Below are positions 43,360 through 53,160 of a stretch of 64,000 nucleotides of DNA, one piece after another. Under the pieces are notes generated by a model. The model was not told where the DNA came from. It searched no databases and saw only the letters and a list, made by a program, of their open reading frames with translations. The DNA lies in the NCBI RefSeq assembly GCF_028745735.1, contig NZ_JAQZSM010000013.1, forward strand, positions 1-64,000. Reading direction: 5' to 3'. This stretch comes from Roseinatronobacter alkalisoli (GTDB lineage Bacteria; Pseudomonadota; Alphaproteobacteria; Rhodobacterales; Rhodobacteraceae). The position numbers and the translations under genes are program-made. Every line of letters begins with the position of its first letter. The stretch's first letter is position 1.

Positions 43360-43556
43360 CCGACGCCTATCCGGAAAATACCGACCCCGATCCCTTCCGG
43401 TCCCCGCGCGACGTGCCGACCAGACGTGCCTGTCTGCGCTGCAAGACGGTTTTTCAAAGCGAAGGTTTCGGTGAACGTATCTGCCCGCGCTGCAAAGGAT
43501 CGGCGCAGTGGAAGTCGGGATTGCCCGCGCGCGGTGACGGGAACCGTCAGCGCTAG
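43356..43556 (+). CDS. Small zinc-ribbon protein
   Basis: A 66-residue protein with two CxxC knuckles, [21 protein letters not shown], spaced 15 residues apart, as in small zinc ribbons. The rest is polar with a basic tail. The start ATG at 43356 overlaps the previous stop as ATGA; a longer frame from 43338 lacks a ribosome site. It lies inside the transglutaminase cluster. A role as nucleic-acid- or protein-binding adaptor is possible but unproven. Confidence 0.72.
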   Translation: MTDAYPENTDPDPFRSPRDVPTRRACLRCKTVFQSEGFGERICPRCKGSAQWKSGLPARGDGNRQR

Positions 43557-43558
43557 CC

Positions 43559-44434
43559 ATGCCCGAAATCCGCATCATCCACAGAACAGTATATGCGTAT
43601 CAATCCCCCGTGTCCCTGGGTCCGCACCGGATGATACTGCGCCCCAGAGAAACGCGCGAGCTGAAGCTGTTGTCATTTGACCTGACCATATCGCCCGCGG
43701 CCGAAGTGACATGGGCCTATGACGTCGTCGGCAATTCCATCGCGACAGCGGTTTTTCGTGCCATGGCGGTTGATCTTGTGATCGAAAGCAGAATGACACT
43801 GTCCCTGAGCGCACCGCATTGGCCCGTTTTCGCCATTGCTGCATCGGCGCAGACCTATCCGTTCCGCTATTCTGTCGAGGACCAGACCGATCTTGGCGCA
43901 CTGGCCCTTCCGCAATATGCCGACAGCGCGGGGCGGCTGTCAGCGTGGGTCGAACGCTTCGTGATGCAAAGACCGACTGATACGCTGTCGTTGCTCAAGG
44001 ATGTCAGCAACGGCGTTTCCGAACAGATATCCTATCAAATCCGCGAAGATATGGGCACCCAGGGCCCGCTGGAAACCCTGGATCGCGGCTGGGGGTCATG
44101 CCGCGACTTTGCGGTTCTGTTTGCCGAAGCGGTCCGGACGCTGGGCTTCGGGGCGCGGATTGTTTCTGGCTACATGTTCGACCCGTTGCAAAACCTTGTC
44201 GGATCAGCGGGGCAGGGTTCGACTCATGCCTGGGTTGAAGTGTTTGTCCCCGGTGCAGGCTGGATATCCTTCGACCCGACCAACCGCGCGGTCGGGGCGG
44301 GAAACCTGATACCAGTGGCAGTGGCGCGCCATATCATGCAGGTCGCACCGGTGACAGGCAGTTTCCTGACGCGGCAAGAGGACGTTGCGCGCATGGACGT
44401 TGCAATCTCTGTTGCAGCGGTAGACCCTCCTTGA
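43559..44434 (+). CDS. Transglutaminase family protein with intact catalytic triad
   Basis: This 291-residue protein begins with a bacterial transglutaminase N-terminal domain ([29 protein letters not shown]) and has a complete Cys-His-Asp triad: C181 in [21 protein letters not shown]223 in STHAWVEVF and D239 in ISFDPTN. No signal peptide is present, so it is probably cytoplasmic. It may be a peptidase or transamidase. It starts only 2 bp after the zinc-ribbon gene, and with the histidine-less paralogue at 42200 forms a four-gene set. Confidence 0.86.
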   Translation: MPEIRIIHRTVYAYQSPVSLGPHRMILRPRETRELKLLSFDLTISPAAEVTWAYDVVGNSIATAVFRAMAVDLVIESRMTLSLSAPHWPVFAIAASAQTYPFRYSVEDQTDLGALALPQYADSAGRLSAWVERFVMQRPTDTLSLLKDVSNGVSEQISYQIREDMGTQGPLETLDRGWGSCRDFAVLFAEAVRTLGFGARIVSGYMFDPLQNLVGSAGQGSTHAWVEVFVPGAGWISFDPTNRAVGAGNLIPVAVARHIMQVAPVTGSFLTRQEDVARMDVAISVAAVDPP

Positions 44435-44435
44435 C

Positions 44436-44454
44436 CAGACATGTCCAATGTCTG
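44436..44454 (+). terminator. Stem-loop after the transglutaminase gene
   Basis: CAGACAT, loop GTCCA, ATGTCTG (44436-44454) is a perfect 7-bp stem directly after the stop codon. There is no T-run, so it is a weak terminator or a mRNA-stabilising hairpin between convergent genes. Confidence 0.45.
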
Positions 44455-44539
44455 TCAAACCGCCCCGTTCCCGCGATTGGCCCGAAATACCCTCAAACCT
44501 GTCCGAAAGTGGCACAACATGAGTTTTGCGGCATCGGCG

Positions 44540-45907
44540 TCACAACAGCCCCGCGATTCCCAGCGCCACACCGACAGCTGCGCATGACAACAAGACAGTC
44601 AGTGTTCCGGTCCGGAAGCGAAACACCGCGACCACTGCCGCCAGCACCAGAACCAGCGCCGGAAGATTGACCGAAGCCAGCACCGGCACATCGACATTGA
44701 GGCCGATGCCCGTCACGGTCGTGACCTGATCGAAGACAACATGCATCCCGAACCAGACGGCAAGGTTCAGGATGACACCCACCACAGCTGCGGTGATCGC
44801 GGTCAGCGCGGCCGTCAGCACCTTGTTGTCGCGCAGACGCTCGATGAAGGGCGCGCCAAGGAAGATCCACAGAAAGCAGGGCGTGAAGGTCACCCATGTC
44901 GTCAGCAGCCCGCCCAGCGTTGCCGCCATCAGGGGTGACAGGCCACTTGCCTCGCGCAAGGCCCCCATGAAGCCCACGAACTGCGTTACCATGATCAGCG
45001 GGCCGGGTGTGGTTTCAGCCATGCCGAGGCCGTCAAGCATCTCGCCGGGGGCAAGCCAGCCGTAATTCTGCACCGCCTCCTGTGCGACATAGGCCAGCAC
45101 CGCATAGGCACCCCCAAAGGTCACCACCGCCATGACGCTGAAGAAACCCGCGATCTGAGAAAACACATTGGCCGGACCCAGCAGGCCGAACAGCAGCGCG
45201 ACCGGCGTCAGCCAGAGCATGAGGAACACAGCCGAGATGCGAAACGCCCAGGCGCGGTTGACCTGCGTGTGCTCCGGCGATTCCGCGCCCAGCAGGGTAT
45301 CGGCATCATCGACCTGCACCTTGCCCACCTTCCCGTGTCCGCCGCCATCATGGAATGCGGGCAGGCCCGCCCGGGCGCCGAAGTACCCGGTCAGGCCAGC
45401 AATCAGGATAATAAGCGGGAATGGTACAGCGAAACCGAAGATCGCCACGAAGGACACCGCAGCAATGGCAAGCATCGCGCCATTCTTCAGGGCGCGCGAA
45501 CCGATGCGCAAGACTGCCTGTACTACGATGGCAAGGACCGCCGCCTTCAGCCCGAAGAACAGTGCCTCCACCGGACCGGCATTGCCGTAGAGTGCGTAAA
45601 TCCAACTTAGCGCCATGATCGCCACGACGCCGGGCAGAACGAACAGCACGCCCGCGATGATGCCGCCCAGCGTGCGGTGCATCAGCCAGCCGATATAGAC
45701 GGCAAGCTGCATGGCCTCCGGCCCCGGCAGCAGCATGCAGTAGTTAAGCGCATGGAGAAACCGCTTCTCGCCCAGCCAGCGCTGTTCTTCGACGAGAATC
45801 CGGTGCATGAGCGCGATCTGCCCGGCGGGACCGCCAAAGCTGAGCAGGCCGATACGGGCCCAGATGCGGATGGCTGCGGCTAGGGTGGGGTAGGGGCGGT
45901 CCTGCAT
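44540..45907 (-). CDS. chrA: Chromate ion transporter
   Basis: A 455-residue inner-membrane protein with two homologous CHR halves and about ten hydrophobic segments. Hallmarks are IGLLSFGGPAGQIALMHR (about 19-36), LNYCMLLPGPEAMQLAVY (about 54-71) in the first half, and VTFGGAYAVLAYVAQE plus GLGMAETTPGPLIMVTQF in the second. It expels chromate driven by the membrane potential or takes up sulfate-like anions. It overlaps the preceding gene as TAATG. A loop near 200 is charged and histidine-rich (FHDGGGHGK), not typical of all members. Confidence 0.92.
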   Translation of the reverse strand: MQDRPYPTLAAAIRIWARIGLLSFGGPAGQIALMHRILVEEQRWLGEKRFLHALNYCMLLPGPEAMQLAVYIGWLMHRTLGGIIAGVLFVLPGVVAIMALSWIYALYGNAGPVEALFFGLKAAVLAIVVQAVLRIGSRALKNGAMLAIAAVSFVAIFGFAVPFPLIILIAGLTGYFGARAGLPAFHDGGGHGKVGKVQVDDADTLLGAESPEHTQVNRAWAFRISAVFLMLWLTPVALLFGLLGPANVFSQIAGFFSVMAVVTFGGAYAVLAYVAQEAVQNYGWLAPGEMLDGLGMAETTPGPLIMVTQFVGFMGALREASGLSPLMAATLGGLLTTWVTFTPCFLWIFLGAPFIERLRDNKVLTAALTAITAAVVGVILNLAVWFGMHVVFDQVTTVTGIGLNVDVPVLASVNLPALVLVLAAVVAVFRFRTGTLTVLLSCAAVGVALGIAGLL

Positions 45908-46728
45908 TACTCTGCCTTCGGCTTGTTGGTGGGCCAGTTATGGGTCTCGTTGGTGGCGTCCCGCGCCCAGCGATAAAAGGCGTCGTAAAGCAGCATCCCG
46001 GCTTCCAGCTGCTCCAGATCGTCCGAGAACATCCGCGACAGGCCGAGCGACACTGCCAGCAGACCGGCCGCCTCGGGCGCGAGATCAAGCCGGGCGGTAT
46101 CGGCACCGCGCACGATGGTGGCGAGGCGGTCGAGCGCGGGAATGCGCAGGCCGAACTCCGCCAGCATTACGTCGAAAGTGCACAGATCGCCTCGGTGGCT
46201 CCAGAACACATCCTCGATGTCGAAGGGCGCGGCATTGTAGCGCTCGGCGACGCCCACCACCTCGGCCGGCGCGACGAACAGGATGATCGCGCGAGGATCA
46301 AGGAACCGCCGGATCAGCCAGGGGCAGGCGATGCGGTCGATCTTGGGGCGCGATCGTGTAACCCAGACGGTGCGATCCTGTGCATCGCGTGCGGGCAATT
46401 TAGCCGGATCAATCAGCGGCAGCCCGGCGGATCGCCAAGCCTCGAACCCACCCTCCAGATATTCCGAGAAGCAACCCTCGGCGCGCAGCCAGGCGGCGGC
46501 GCCCTGACTGCGCCGGTGACCGGCCTGACAAACGGCGATTGACGGCTGACCACCGAGCTGTGGCGCGAGGGCGGCAAGCGCCTGATCGTCGACGCGCGTG
46601 GCACCCGGCAGCAGTCGCGGATCGGCGGCGAAATCCTCCTCGGACCGCACATCGAGCAGGCGCGGTGCGCGCGGGGTTCCGATGATGCGGGTAAGTTTGT
46701 CGAATGAAATGGCATTGGGCGCAGGCAT
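45907..46728 (-). CDS. Rhodanese-ChrB fusion protein
   Basis: This 273-residue protein fuses an N-terminal rhodanese domain (about 8-105; active loop C67-Q-A-G-H-R-R, with DVRSEEDF upstream and EYLEGGFEAWRSAGLPL at the end) to a C-terminal ChrB domain (about 118-265; RPKIDRIACPWLIRRFLDPRAIILFV, FWSHRGDLCTFD). Most ChrB proteins carry instead an N-terminal regulator-like domain. The product is probably part of a chromate-response set and may sense or process sulfur-containing or chromate species. It heads a two-gene operon with chrA; GGAGGAACGC lies before the ATG. Confidence 0.88.
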   Translation of the reverse strand: MPAPNAISFDKLTRIIGTPRAPRLLDVRSEEDFAADPRLLPGATRVDDQALAALAPQLGGQPSIAVCQAGHRRSQGAAAWLRAEGCFSEYLEGGFEAWRSAGLPLIDPAKLPARDAQDRTVWVTRSRPKIDRIACPWLIRRFLDPRAIILFVAPAEVVGVAERYNAAPFDIEDVFWSHRGDLCTFDVMLAEFGLRIPALDRLATIVRGADTARLDLAPEAAGLLAVSLGLSRMFSDDLEQLEAGMLLYDAFYRWARDATNETHNWPTNKPKAE

Positions 46729-46924
46729 GTGCGTTCCTCCGTCTTGCGGGTGATATGGAACGCGATCTTCAGCTGGCGCCTCGTGGGGAGCTCGCGGGTC
46801 CCCATAGGTTCAGCTAAGCCGACGCAGGCAGAAGTGTCAAGAACTACGGGTTGCGTTCCCGTGACTCACCAATTAATAAATTAACATAACATTGATTATG
46901 GGGTACATTACATGCGCCGAGGGT

Positions 46925-46952
46925 GGGTCTACCCCAGCGCAGGGGCAGACCC
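46925..46952 (-). terminator. Stem-loop downstream of xylA
   Basis: GGGTCTACCCC (46925-46935), loop AGCGCA, GGGGCAGACCC (46942-46952) forms an 11-bp stem with one mismatch, about 10 bp beyond the xylA stop codon on the minus strand. No clear U-run follows, yet it is the likely end of the xyl operon. Confidence 0.5.
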
Positions 46953-46962
46953 GAAAGCCTGT

Positions 46963-48264
46963 TCACATGAAACGATTGACCAGGTTTTCCAGCTTCTCCT
47001 GTTTGCCTGAAGATGGCTGCGGGTCAATGCCGCGCGCCAGCACATCAGCGGTAATACTGTCCAGATCGCTGTTCAGAAGTGCTTGCGCTTCGGGTTTGGC
47101 CCAGCCTGCGTAACGCGCTGCGCGTGCGGATTCCAACCTGCCATCTTCCAGCATCGCGGCGGCGGCTTTCAACCCGCGCGCGCAGACGTCCATCGCACCC
47201 GCATGTGACAGGATCAGATCTTCGGCATCCAGCGACTGGCGGCGCAGTTTTGAATCGAAATTCGTCCCACCAGTGGTGAACCCGCCCGCGCGCAGGATTT
47301 CATAATAGGCCAGTGCGGTTTCAGGCACGTTATTGGGAAACTGGTCCGTGTCCCAGCCTGACTGGTAATCATTGCGGTTCATGTCGATCGAGCCGAAAAT
47401 ACCAAGGCTGGCGGCCAGTGCCAGTTCATGCTCGAAACTGTGACCGGCCAGAATGGCATGGCCCTGTTCGATATTGACCTTCACTTCCTTTTCCAGTCCG
47501 AAGCGTTGCAGGAACCCGAACACGGTCGCCACATCATAATCATACTGGTGTTTTGTGGGTTCCTGGGGTTTGGGTTCGATCAGAATCGCGCCCTTGAAAC
47601 CGATCTTGTGCTTGTAATCGACGACCATCGACAGGAAGCGGCCCATATGGTCCAGTTCCTTGGTCAGGTCGGTGTTCAGCAGGGTTTCATACCCTTCGCG
47701 CCCGCCCCACAGGACATAGTTTTCACCCCCCAGACGCAGGGTCGCATCCATGCAGGTTTTCACGGTGGCTGCGGAATAGGCAAACACATCAGGGTCGGGA
47801 TTGGTGGCGGCCCCGGACATGAAACGCCGGTGGCTGAACAGATTTGCCGTACCCCATAGCAGTTTCGGACCGCCCGCTTCCATCTTGGCGGCGAAATAAT
47901 CAGTCATTTCTTCCAGATTGCGGGTGGTTTCGGCAAAACTGCTGCCTTCGGGGCGCATGTCGGCGTCATGAAAACAGTAATAGGGCGCGTTCAGGATGCG
48001 GAACATTTCAAATGCGGCATCGGCTTTCAGTTTCGCATTCTCCATGCTGTCGCCGAACCATGGCCGCAGGAATGTCTGGCCGCCGAAGGGGTCGCCACCC
48101 TGCCACGCAAAACTGTGCCAGTAGCAGATGGCAAAACGCAGGTGGTCCTCCATTCTGCGCCCCAGCACGATTTCGTCGGGGTTATAGTGACGGAACGCGA
48201 AATCATTGTCGCTGTCCGGTCCTTGATAGGTGATCTGCGGGATGCCTTTGAAGAAATCGGTCAT
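46963..48264 (-). CDS. xylA: Xylose isomerase
   Basis: A 433-residue TIM-barrel isomerase converting D-xylose to D-xylulose. Visible are the active-site histidine segment [18 protein letters not shown] (about 48-65), [11 protein letters not shown] (about 96-107), the metal-ligand stretch [17 protein letters not shown] (about 229-245), and [18 protein letters not shown]. Length fits the class II enzymes (about 435 residues). It is the last gene of xylF-H-G-B-A and overlaps the xylB stop codon by four bases. Two divalent metals are required. Confidence 0.95.
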   Translation of the reverse strand: MTDFFKGIPQITYQGPDSDNDFAFRHYNPDEIVLGRRMEDHLRFAICYWHSFAWQGGDPFGGQTFLRPWFGDSMENAKLKADAAFEMFRILNAPYYCFHDADMRPEGSSFAETTRNLEEMTDYFAAKMEAGGPKLLWGTANLFSHRRFMSGAATNPDPDVFAYSAATVKTCMDATLRLGGENYVLWGGREGYETLLNTDLTKELDHMGRFLSMVVDYKHKIGFKGAILIEPKPQEPTKHQYDYDVATVFGFLQRFGLEKEVKVNIEQGHAILAGHSFEHELALAASLGIFGSIDMNRNDYQSGWDTDQFPNNVPETALAYYEILRAGGFTTGGTNFDSKLRRQSLDAEDLILSHAGAMDVCARGLKAAAAMLEDGRLESARAARYAGWAKPEAQALLNSDLDSITADVLARGIDPQPSSGKQEKLENLVNRFM

Positions 48265-49700
48265 GAGAGTTCCTTGATTGCCATTTGTGCCTTGCGGAAG
48301 CGGGCATAGCCGTCCTGAAAGGCCTGTTTCCTGTCGGTGACGGGGTCAAAGCTGCGGGCGATGGGCGGCAGTGGCATTGCGTCCGCCCCTGCCCCGGTTG
48401 CCGCCATCAGACCCAGCCGCGCAGCACCAAGGGCCGCGCCATAATCGCCCGCTTGCGGCACCTGAACCGGCAGGTCCAGCGCCGTTGCCAATGCCGAAAG
48501 CCAGTAATCTGACCGCGCGCCCCCGCCTGCGGCCAGAAGCGTGTCCAGTTGCGTGCCGGTGGCCGCCAGCGCCTGCTGACAATCCACCAGCGCATAAACC
48601 ACGCCTTCCATCACAGCGCGGGTGGCGGCGTTACGGTCGGTCGCGTGGTCCAGACCCACAAACGCGCCACGAATACCCGCATCATTCAGCGGTGTGCGCT
48701 CGCCCCCCAGATAGGGCAGGAACAACGCCCGGCCCGGAGATTGCAATTCACCCAGACCGGCCGTCAGATCTTCTGCGCTTGCGCCCGCAATTCCTGCAAA
48801 CCAGTTCAACGCATCAGTGGCTGCCAGAATGACACCCATCTGGTGCCATGTGCCTGGCAGCGCATGACAGAACGTGTGTACCGCGGTTTCCGGCGCGGGT
48901 GCATAGCCATCCGTTGCGGCAAACAGCACGCCCGAGGTGCCGAGACTGACAAAGCCCTGCCCGCCCCGCGCGATCCCCAGCCCGATGGCGGTTGCGGCAT
49001 TGTCGCCCGCCCCTCCCGCCACGGGAATACCCGCCCGCAGCCCGAATTCCTGCGCAAGCGCGTCGCGCAGCCCGCCAGAAGGCGCGGACCCTTCGACAAG
49101 CGCGGGCATCTGGTCGCGGCCCAGCCCGGTTGCGGCCAGCAGATCATCCGACCAGTCACGCGCGCCCACATCCAGCCAGCTTGTGCCCGCAGCATCCGAC
49201 ATTTCGGCAACATGCGCCCCGGTCAGCCACAGACGCAGATAATCCTTTGGCAACAAAACCTTGGCCACCTGCCCAAACAGGTCAGGTTCCTCATCCGCCA
49301 TCCACACCAGTTTCGGCGCAGTGAAGCCCGGAAAAACGATGTTGCCACTGATGGCACGGAACCGCGGGTCAGCGTCCAGTCTTGCTGCCTGCACACTGGC
49401 GCGGGTGTCATTCCACAGGATGCAGGGGCGCAGTACCTTGTCGGATGCGTCCAGCGCCGTGGCGCCATGCATCTGCCCAGACAGGCCAATGCCTGCGATG
49501 GCGCCCATATCCACCTTTGCCGACAGGGCGCGCAACACTGCTTGCGCCGCCGTGATCCAGTCGGCGGGGTCTTGTTCCGACCAACCGGGGGCTGGGCGTG
49601 CAACGCGCAGCGGTGCAGAGGCTTCGGCCTGTACCGCGCCGCCCTCATCAATGACCAGCCCCTTCAGGCCAGAGGTGCCAAGGTCCAATCCCAGATACAT
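48261..49700 (-). CDS. xylB: Xylulokinase
   Basis: A 479-residue FGGY kinase phosphorylating D-xylulose to xylulose 5-phosphate. The N-terminus [16 protein letters not shown] is the phosphate-binding motif; [12 protein letters not shown]-type [14 protein letters not shown] and the C-terminal [18 protein letters not shown] (about 392-410) are class signatures. Two adjacent ATGs (49703 and 49700) overlap the stop of the ATPase gene; the second was chosen because it starts MYLG like relatives, and the first adds only one residue. It is translationally coupled with both neighbours. Confidence 0.93.
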   Translation of the reverse strand: MYLGLDLGTSGLKGLVIDEGGAVQAEASAPLRVARPAPGWSEQDPADWITAAQAVLRALSAKVDMGAIAGIGLSGQMHGATALDASDKVLRPCILWNDTRASVQAARLDADPRFRAISGNIVFPGFTAPKLVWMADEEPDLFGQVAKVLLPKDYLRLWLTGAHVAEMSDAAGTSWLDVGARDWSDDLLAATGLGRDQMPALVEGSAPSGGLRDALAQEFGLRAGIPVAGGAGDNAATAIGLGIARGGQGFVSLGTSGVLFAATDGYAPAPETAVHTFCHALPGTWHQMGVILAATDALNWFAGIAGASAEDLTAGLGELQSPGRALFLPYLGGERTPLNDAGIRGAFVGLDHATDRNAATRAVMEGVVYALVDCQQALAATGTQLDTLLAAGGGARSDYWLSALATALDLPVQVPQAGDYGAALGAARLGLMAATGAGADAMPLPPIARSFDPVTDRKQAFQDGYARFRKAQMAIKELS

Positions 49701-50452
49701 CATGCTGCCTGTTCTGCCTTCTTGCCCATGATGATCATCGACAGGATGTCGTCTTCCGTCACATCCTCGACCCGTTCGGTGCCGATAAGCTGGCCGTTTT
49801 TCATGACACTCACACGGTCGCACAGTTCCATCATTTCGCGGGTGTCATGGCTGATCAGGAAAATGCCCAGCCCCTGCGCCTTCAGTTCCATGATCAGATC
49901 GGCCACCATCTTGGTTTCATGCACACCAAGGGCCGCAGTCGGCTCATCCATGATAAGAATACGCGCGTTGAAATAGACCGCGCGGGCAATGGCAACCGAC
50001 TGGCGCTGCCCCCCCGACAAGGCACTGACCGGTTCCGCGATTTTCTTAAAGTTCGGGTTCAGCCGCGCCATGATTTTGGTGGTTTCCGCCTCCATGCGGC
50101 TGTCATCCAGAAAACCGAACATGGTGCGCAATTCGCGCCCCAGAAACAGGTTCGCAGGGGCAGACAGGTTGTCCGCCAGTGCAAGCGTCTGGTGGATGGT
50201 TTCGATGTTATAGTCGCGGGCATCGCGGGGGCTGTTGATCGTGGCCTGCACGCCATCAATCCAGATTTCACCGCTATCGGCCTTATATGCCCCCGACAGG
50301 ATCTTGATCAGCGTGGATTTTCCTGCGCCGTTATGGCCCAGCAGGCCCACGACTTCGCCGGGATACAGATCGATTGACACATCATCAACCGCCTGCACGC
50401 CGCCAAAGGCAATCGAGATATTGCGCATTTCAACAAGTGGTGTGCGGGTCAT
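49700..50452 (-). CDS. xylG: Xylose ABC transporter ATP-binding protein (single-domain)
   Basis: A 250-residue ATPase with one nucleotide-binding domain: Walker [12 protein letters not shown] (about 37-47), signature [16 protein letters not shown] (about 142-157), Walker [13 protein letters not shown] (about 165-176) and H-loop ISHDTREM. E. coli XylG has two such domains in one chain (about 510 residues), so this is the shorter FrcA-like type, and two copies must dimerise. The start is at 50452, three bases after the permease gene's stop codon, and the stop overlaps the xylB start region. Confidence 0.9.
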   Translation of the reverse strand: MTRTPLVEMRNISIAFGGVQAVDDVSIDLYPGEVVGLLGHNGAGKSTLIKILSGAYKADSGEIWIDGVQATINSPRDARDYNIETIHQTLALADNLSAPANLFLGRELRTMFGFLDDSRMEAETTKIMARLNPNFKKIAEPVSALSGGQRQSVAIARAVYFNARILIMDEPTAALGVHETKMVADLIMELKAQGLGIFLISHDTREMMELCDRVSVMKNGQLIGTERVEDVTEDDILSMIIMGKKAEQAA

Positions 50453-50455
50453 GGT

Positions 50456-51769
50456 TCAGCCCTTTCCTGTGCGGCGGCGATAGATGATGTCGATCAGCAC
50501 GGCGAGAACCAGAACGCTGCCCACAACGATATTCTGCAAGGGTGCATCCACGCCCACCATGGCCATGCCAGATTGCAGCGACTGCATGATCAGCGCGCCA
50601 AGGATTGCGCCATAGATCGTGCCGATACCACCTGCCAGTGCTGTGCCGCCGATCACGGCCGCCGCGATGACGCGCAATTCGTCCAGCGTGCCGATATCAT
50701 TGGAATGGTTGGTCAGACGGGCCGAGGCCACGACCGCCGAAATGGCACAAAGCGCGCCCATGATGGCAAACACCTTGACCGTCAGCAGGCGGGTGTTGAT
50801 GCCCGACAATTCCGCCGCCTGCGGGTTCCCGCCAGTGGCAAAGATATAGCGCCCCAGCGCCGTGCGCCGGGCAACGACTGTCATGACAATAGCCACGACA
50901 ATCAGCAACAGCACCGAAATCGGCAGGCCATAAGCGGCGGTAAACCCGTCCGGCATGGTTTCACCACGGGCGGCAAATTCGCGTTGCAGGCGCGCGGCGG
51001 GCACCTGATAGGAATTCAGCACCGTAATCAGCCCCAGAATGGCACCTGCAATGATCGCGCCCAATGCCATTTCGGCCCAAAGCGGTTTCACGGGGAAATC
51101 ATGGCGCAGCTTGTCGCGCCGTTTCGACCAGAGTGCGGCCAGCGCGGCCAATGTGGCAACAATGCCCACGACCCATGACCAGAATTCGCCCATGGTCCCG
51201 TTTATGCCGCCGAACATCTGGAAGGTCTGGTCCAGCGGGCCGATGGTCTGGCCATTGGTCAGATACCACGCCACATTGCGCCAGACCAGCAAGCCCCCCA
51301 GCGTGACAATGAAGGCCGGAATCAACAGATACCCCGCCAGATAGCCCTGAAACGCCCCGATCAGCCCGCCGGTCAGAATGCCCGCGCCGATTGCCAGCCA
51401 CGGGATAAGCGGATGACCCAGCGGCAGGCCCAGAAACTGCGGCAGCCATGCGGTTTGCATCATCGCCATGACCGCCGAACATGTGGCCAGCAGCGCGCCC
51501 ACCGACAGGTCGATATGGCGCGTGACTATGACGAACACCATGCCAGTGGCCATGATGGCGACGCTGGCGGTCTGGATGGTCAGGTTGAATACATTGCGCG
51601 GGGTCAGGAAACGCCCGTCCGTCAGGACATTGAACACGACGGCAACCAGAATAAAGGCGCCGATCATGCCCAGCAGGCGGGTATCCAGTTCCAGTGCATC
51701 GATCAGGCGCGTTTTCTTCGCCTTGTCCGCGCCGGATAATGCGCGGTTCGCTGTGTTGGGGGTGCTCAT
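50456..51769 (-). CDS. xylH: Xylose ABC transporter permease
   Basis: A 437-residue inner-membrane permease of the branched-chain/ribose type (BPD_transp_2): about ten hydrophobic segments, with TASVAIMATGMVFVIVTRHIDLSVG (about 69-93, kept here in two parts) and the ribose-type cytoplasmic motif FATGGNPQAAELSGINTR (about 312-329). Long periplasmic loops separate the helices. The open frame is much longer upstream, but the ATG at 51769 is preceded by AGGACA and gives the expected length. It works with the XylF binding protein and XylG. Confidence 0.9.
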   Translation of the reverse strand: MSTPNTANRALSGADKAKKTRLIDALELDTRLLGMIGAFILVAVVFNVLTDGRFLTPRNVFNLTIQTASVAIMATGMVFVIVTRHIDLSVGALLATCSAVMAMMQTAWLPQFLGLPLGHPLIPWLAIGAGILTGGLIGAFQGYLAGYLLIPAFIVTLGGLLVWRNVAWYLTNGQTIGPLDQTFQMFGGINGTMGEFWSWVVGIVATLAALAALWSKRRDKLRHDFPVKPLWAEMALGAIIAGAILGLITVLNSYQVPAARLQREFAARGETMPDGFTAAYGLPISVLLLIVVAIVMTVVARRTALGRYIFATGGNPQAAELSGINTRLLTVKVFAIMGALCAISAVVASARLTNHSNDIGTLDELRVIAAAVIGGTALAGGIGTIYGAILGALIMQSLQSGMAMVGVDAPLQNIVVGSVLVLAVLIDIIYRRRTGKG

Positions 51770-51860
51770 GGGGAAATGTCCTGAATGTCGTGGCCGTGCA
51801 GCTGATCGCGGCGGGTGCACTGGCAAGGACCAATATGCGGCGGGCCAGCATATCGACGGT

Positions 51861-51882
51861 GGGGCGGCACGCATGCCGCCCC
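51861..51882 (-). terminator. Intercistronic stem-loop between xylF and xylH
   Basis: GGGGCGGCA, loop CGCA, TGCCGCCCC (51861-51882) makes a perfect 9-bp GC stem, 24 bp after the xylF stop codon. No T-run is present. It probably protects the xylF message or limits read-through, giving more binding protein than permease. Confidence 0.6.
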
Positions 51883-51905
51883 GTCTGATTCGCTTCGTGC
51901 AGGGA

Positions 51906-52931
51906 TCAGTTACAGGGCGCGGGGCCGCTGCTGACACCCTGACACAGGGCTTCAAGACTGATCCAGCCTGCATCGACGACAACCGACAGGTTATCCGCTG
52001 TCACCGGAACAGGTTCCAGGAACATCGAGACCATTTCAGTGCCTGCGGGCGAGGTCCACATATCTGCGCCCTCGATATCGGCCATTTCGGTGCCGGCAGC
52101 CAGTTGCACAGCAATTTCAGCTGCTGCACGGCCCAGATCACGCGCGTCTTTCCACACGGAAACCGTTTGCGTACCAAGTGCAATACGGTTCAGCGCGGCG
52201 TGGTCGCCATCCTGGCCGGATACAGGGATTCCGTCCATGCCCTGCGCGGTGAGTGCAGCGACAACACCGCCAGCGGTGCCGTCATTGGACGCCACGACCG
52301 CATCGACATTGTTGTCCTGCGCAGTCAGGATCTGTTCCATGTTGCGCTGCGCATTGGCAGGCAGCCAGCCATCGGTATAGGCTTCGCCGACAATGGTAAT
52401 GTCGCCAGCATCAATCGCGTCTTGCAGGATTTCCTGCTGGCCACCGCGCAGGAAGTCTGCGTTGGGGTCAGTGGGCGAACCTTTGATCATGACATAGTTG
52501 CCGTTTGGCGCCTGTTCCAGAACGGCGCGCGCCTGCATGCGACCCACTTCGACATTGTCGAAGGTCAGGTAAAACGCGCGGCTGTCCTCAATAAGGCGGT
52601 CATAGGCGACGACGGGGATCCCTTCATCTGCTGCGGCCTGCACGGCGGGGCCAATGGCGGCGGCGTCCTGCGCCAGAACGATCAGGGCATTCGCGCCCTG
52701 CGCCAGCAGGCTTTCGATGTCTGATAATTGCTTGGAAGATGATGATTGCGCATCAGATGAAATATAGGTGGCCCCCGCAGCTTCCAGCGCGGCGCGGATT
52801 GCAGCTTCATCAGTCTGCCACCGCTCTTCCTGAAAGTTGGACCAGCTTACGCCAACAGTCAGTGACTGGGCCAATGCGGATGTGCTGAAGCCAAGGGTTG
52901 CGACAATAGCCGCTGTCAGAATTCGTTGCAT
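51906..52931 (-). CDS. xylF: Xylose ABC transporter, periplasmic substrate-binding protein
   Basis: A 341-residue periplasmic protein of the ribose-binding (PBP1) type. The signal peptide is MQRILTAAIVATLGFSTSALA, cut before QSLTVGVSW. Lobe motifs include ALIVLAQDAAAIGPAVQAA and VPVVAYDRLIED (about 100-112), then DAVVASNDGTAGGVVAAL and VSGQDGDHAALNRIA; the C-terminus has a cysteine pair (about 331 and 340) likely forming a disulfide. GGAGGAACGT precedes the ATG at 52931. It is the first gene of the operon, divergent from the ROK regulator. Confidence 0.92.
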   Translation of the reverse strand: MQRILTAAIVATLGFSTSALAQSLTVGVSWSNFQEERWQTDEAAIRAALEAAGATYISSDAQSSSSKQLSDIESLLAQGANALIVLAQDAAAIGPAVQAAADEGIPVVAYDRLIEDSRAFYLTFDNVEVGRMQARAVLEQAPNGNYVMIKGSPTDPNADFLRGGQQEILQDAIDAGDITIVGEAYTDGWLPANAQRNMEQILTAQDNNVDAVVASNDGTAGGVVAALTAQGMDGIPVSGQDGDHAALNRIALGTQTVSVWKDARDLGRAAAEIAVQLAAGTEMADIEGADMWTSPAGTEMVSMFLEPVPVTADNLSVVVDAGWISLEALCQGVSSGPAPCN

Positions 52932-53036
52932 ACGTTCCTCCCTGAACAAATCTTGGCGCGCAGTCTGATGCTGCGGCCAGACAGGGGAATAATGGCCATA
53001 TATTTTTCGACTGTCAAACAAAATAAATGGAAATAT

Positions 53037-53051
53037 GTCAGGTATTCTGAC
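53037..53051. promoter_or_regulatory. Inverted repeat in the xylF/ROK promoter region
   Basis: GTCAG-GTATT-CTGAC is a perfect 5-bp inverted repeat with a 5-bp spacer, in the very AT-rich 229 bp between the divergent xylF and ROK genes. It is a modest candidate for the XylR binding site or promoter-linked site; other elements in the same stretch may be the true one. Confidence 0.35.
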
Positions 53052-53160
53052 TATTATCCACTAATTTGCGCTGGTCTGGTGTTTTTGCTTGATGTATTCA
53101 CCATTATTCGGTGTTATTAATTTATCCTGTGAAGTTATTATTGCGCTGGGGAGGGCAAAG

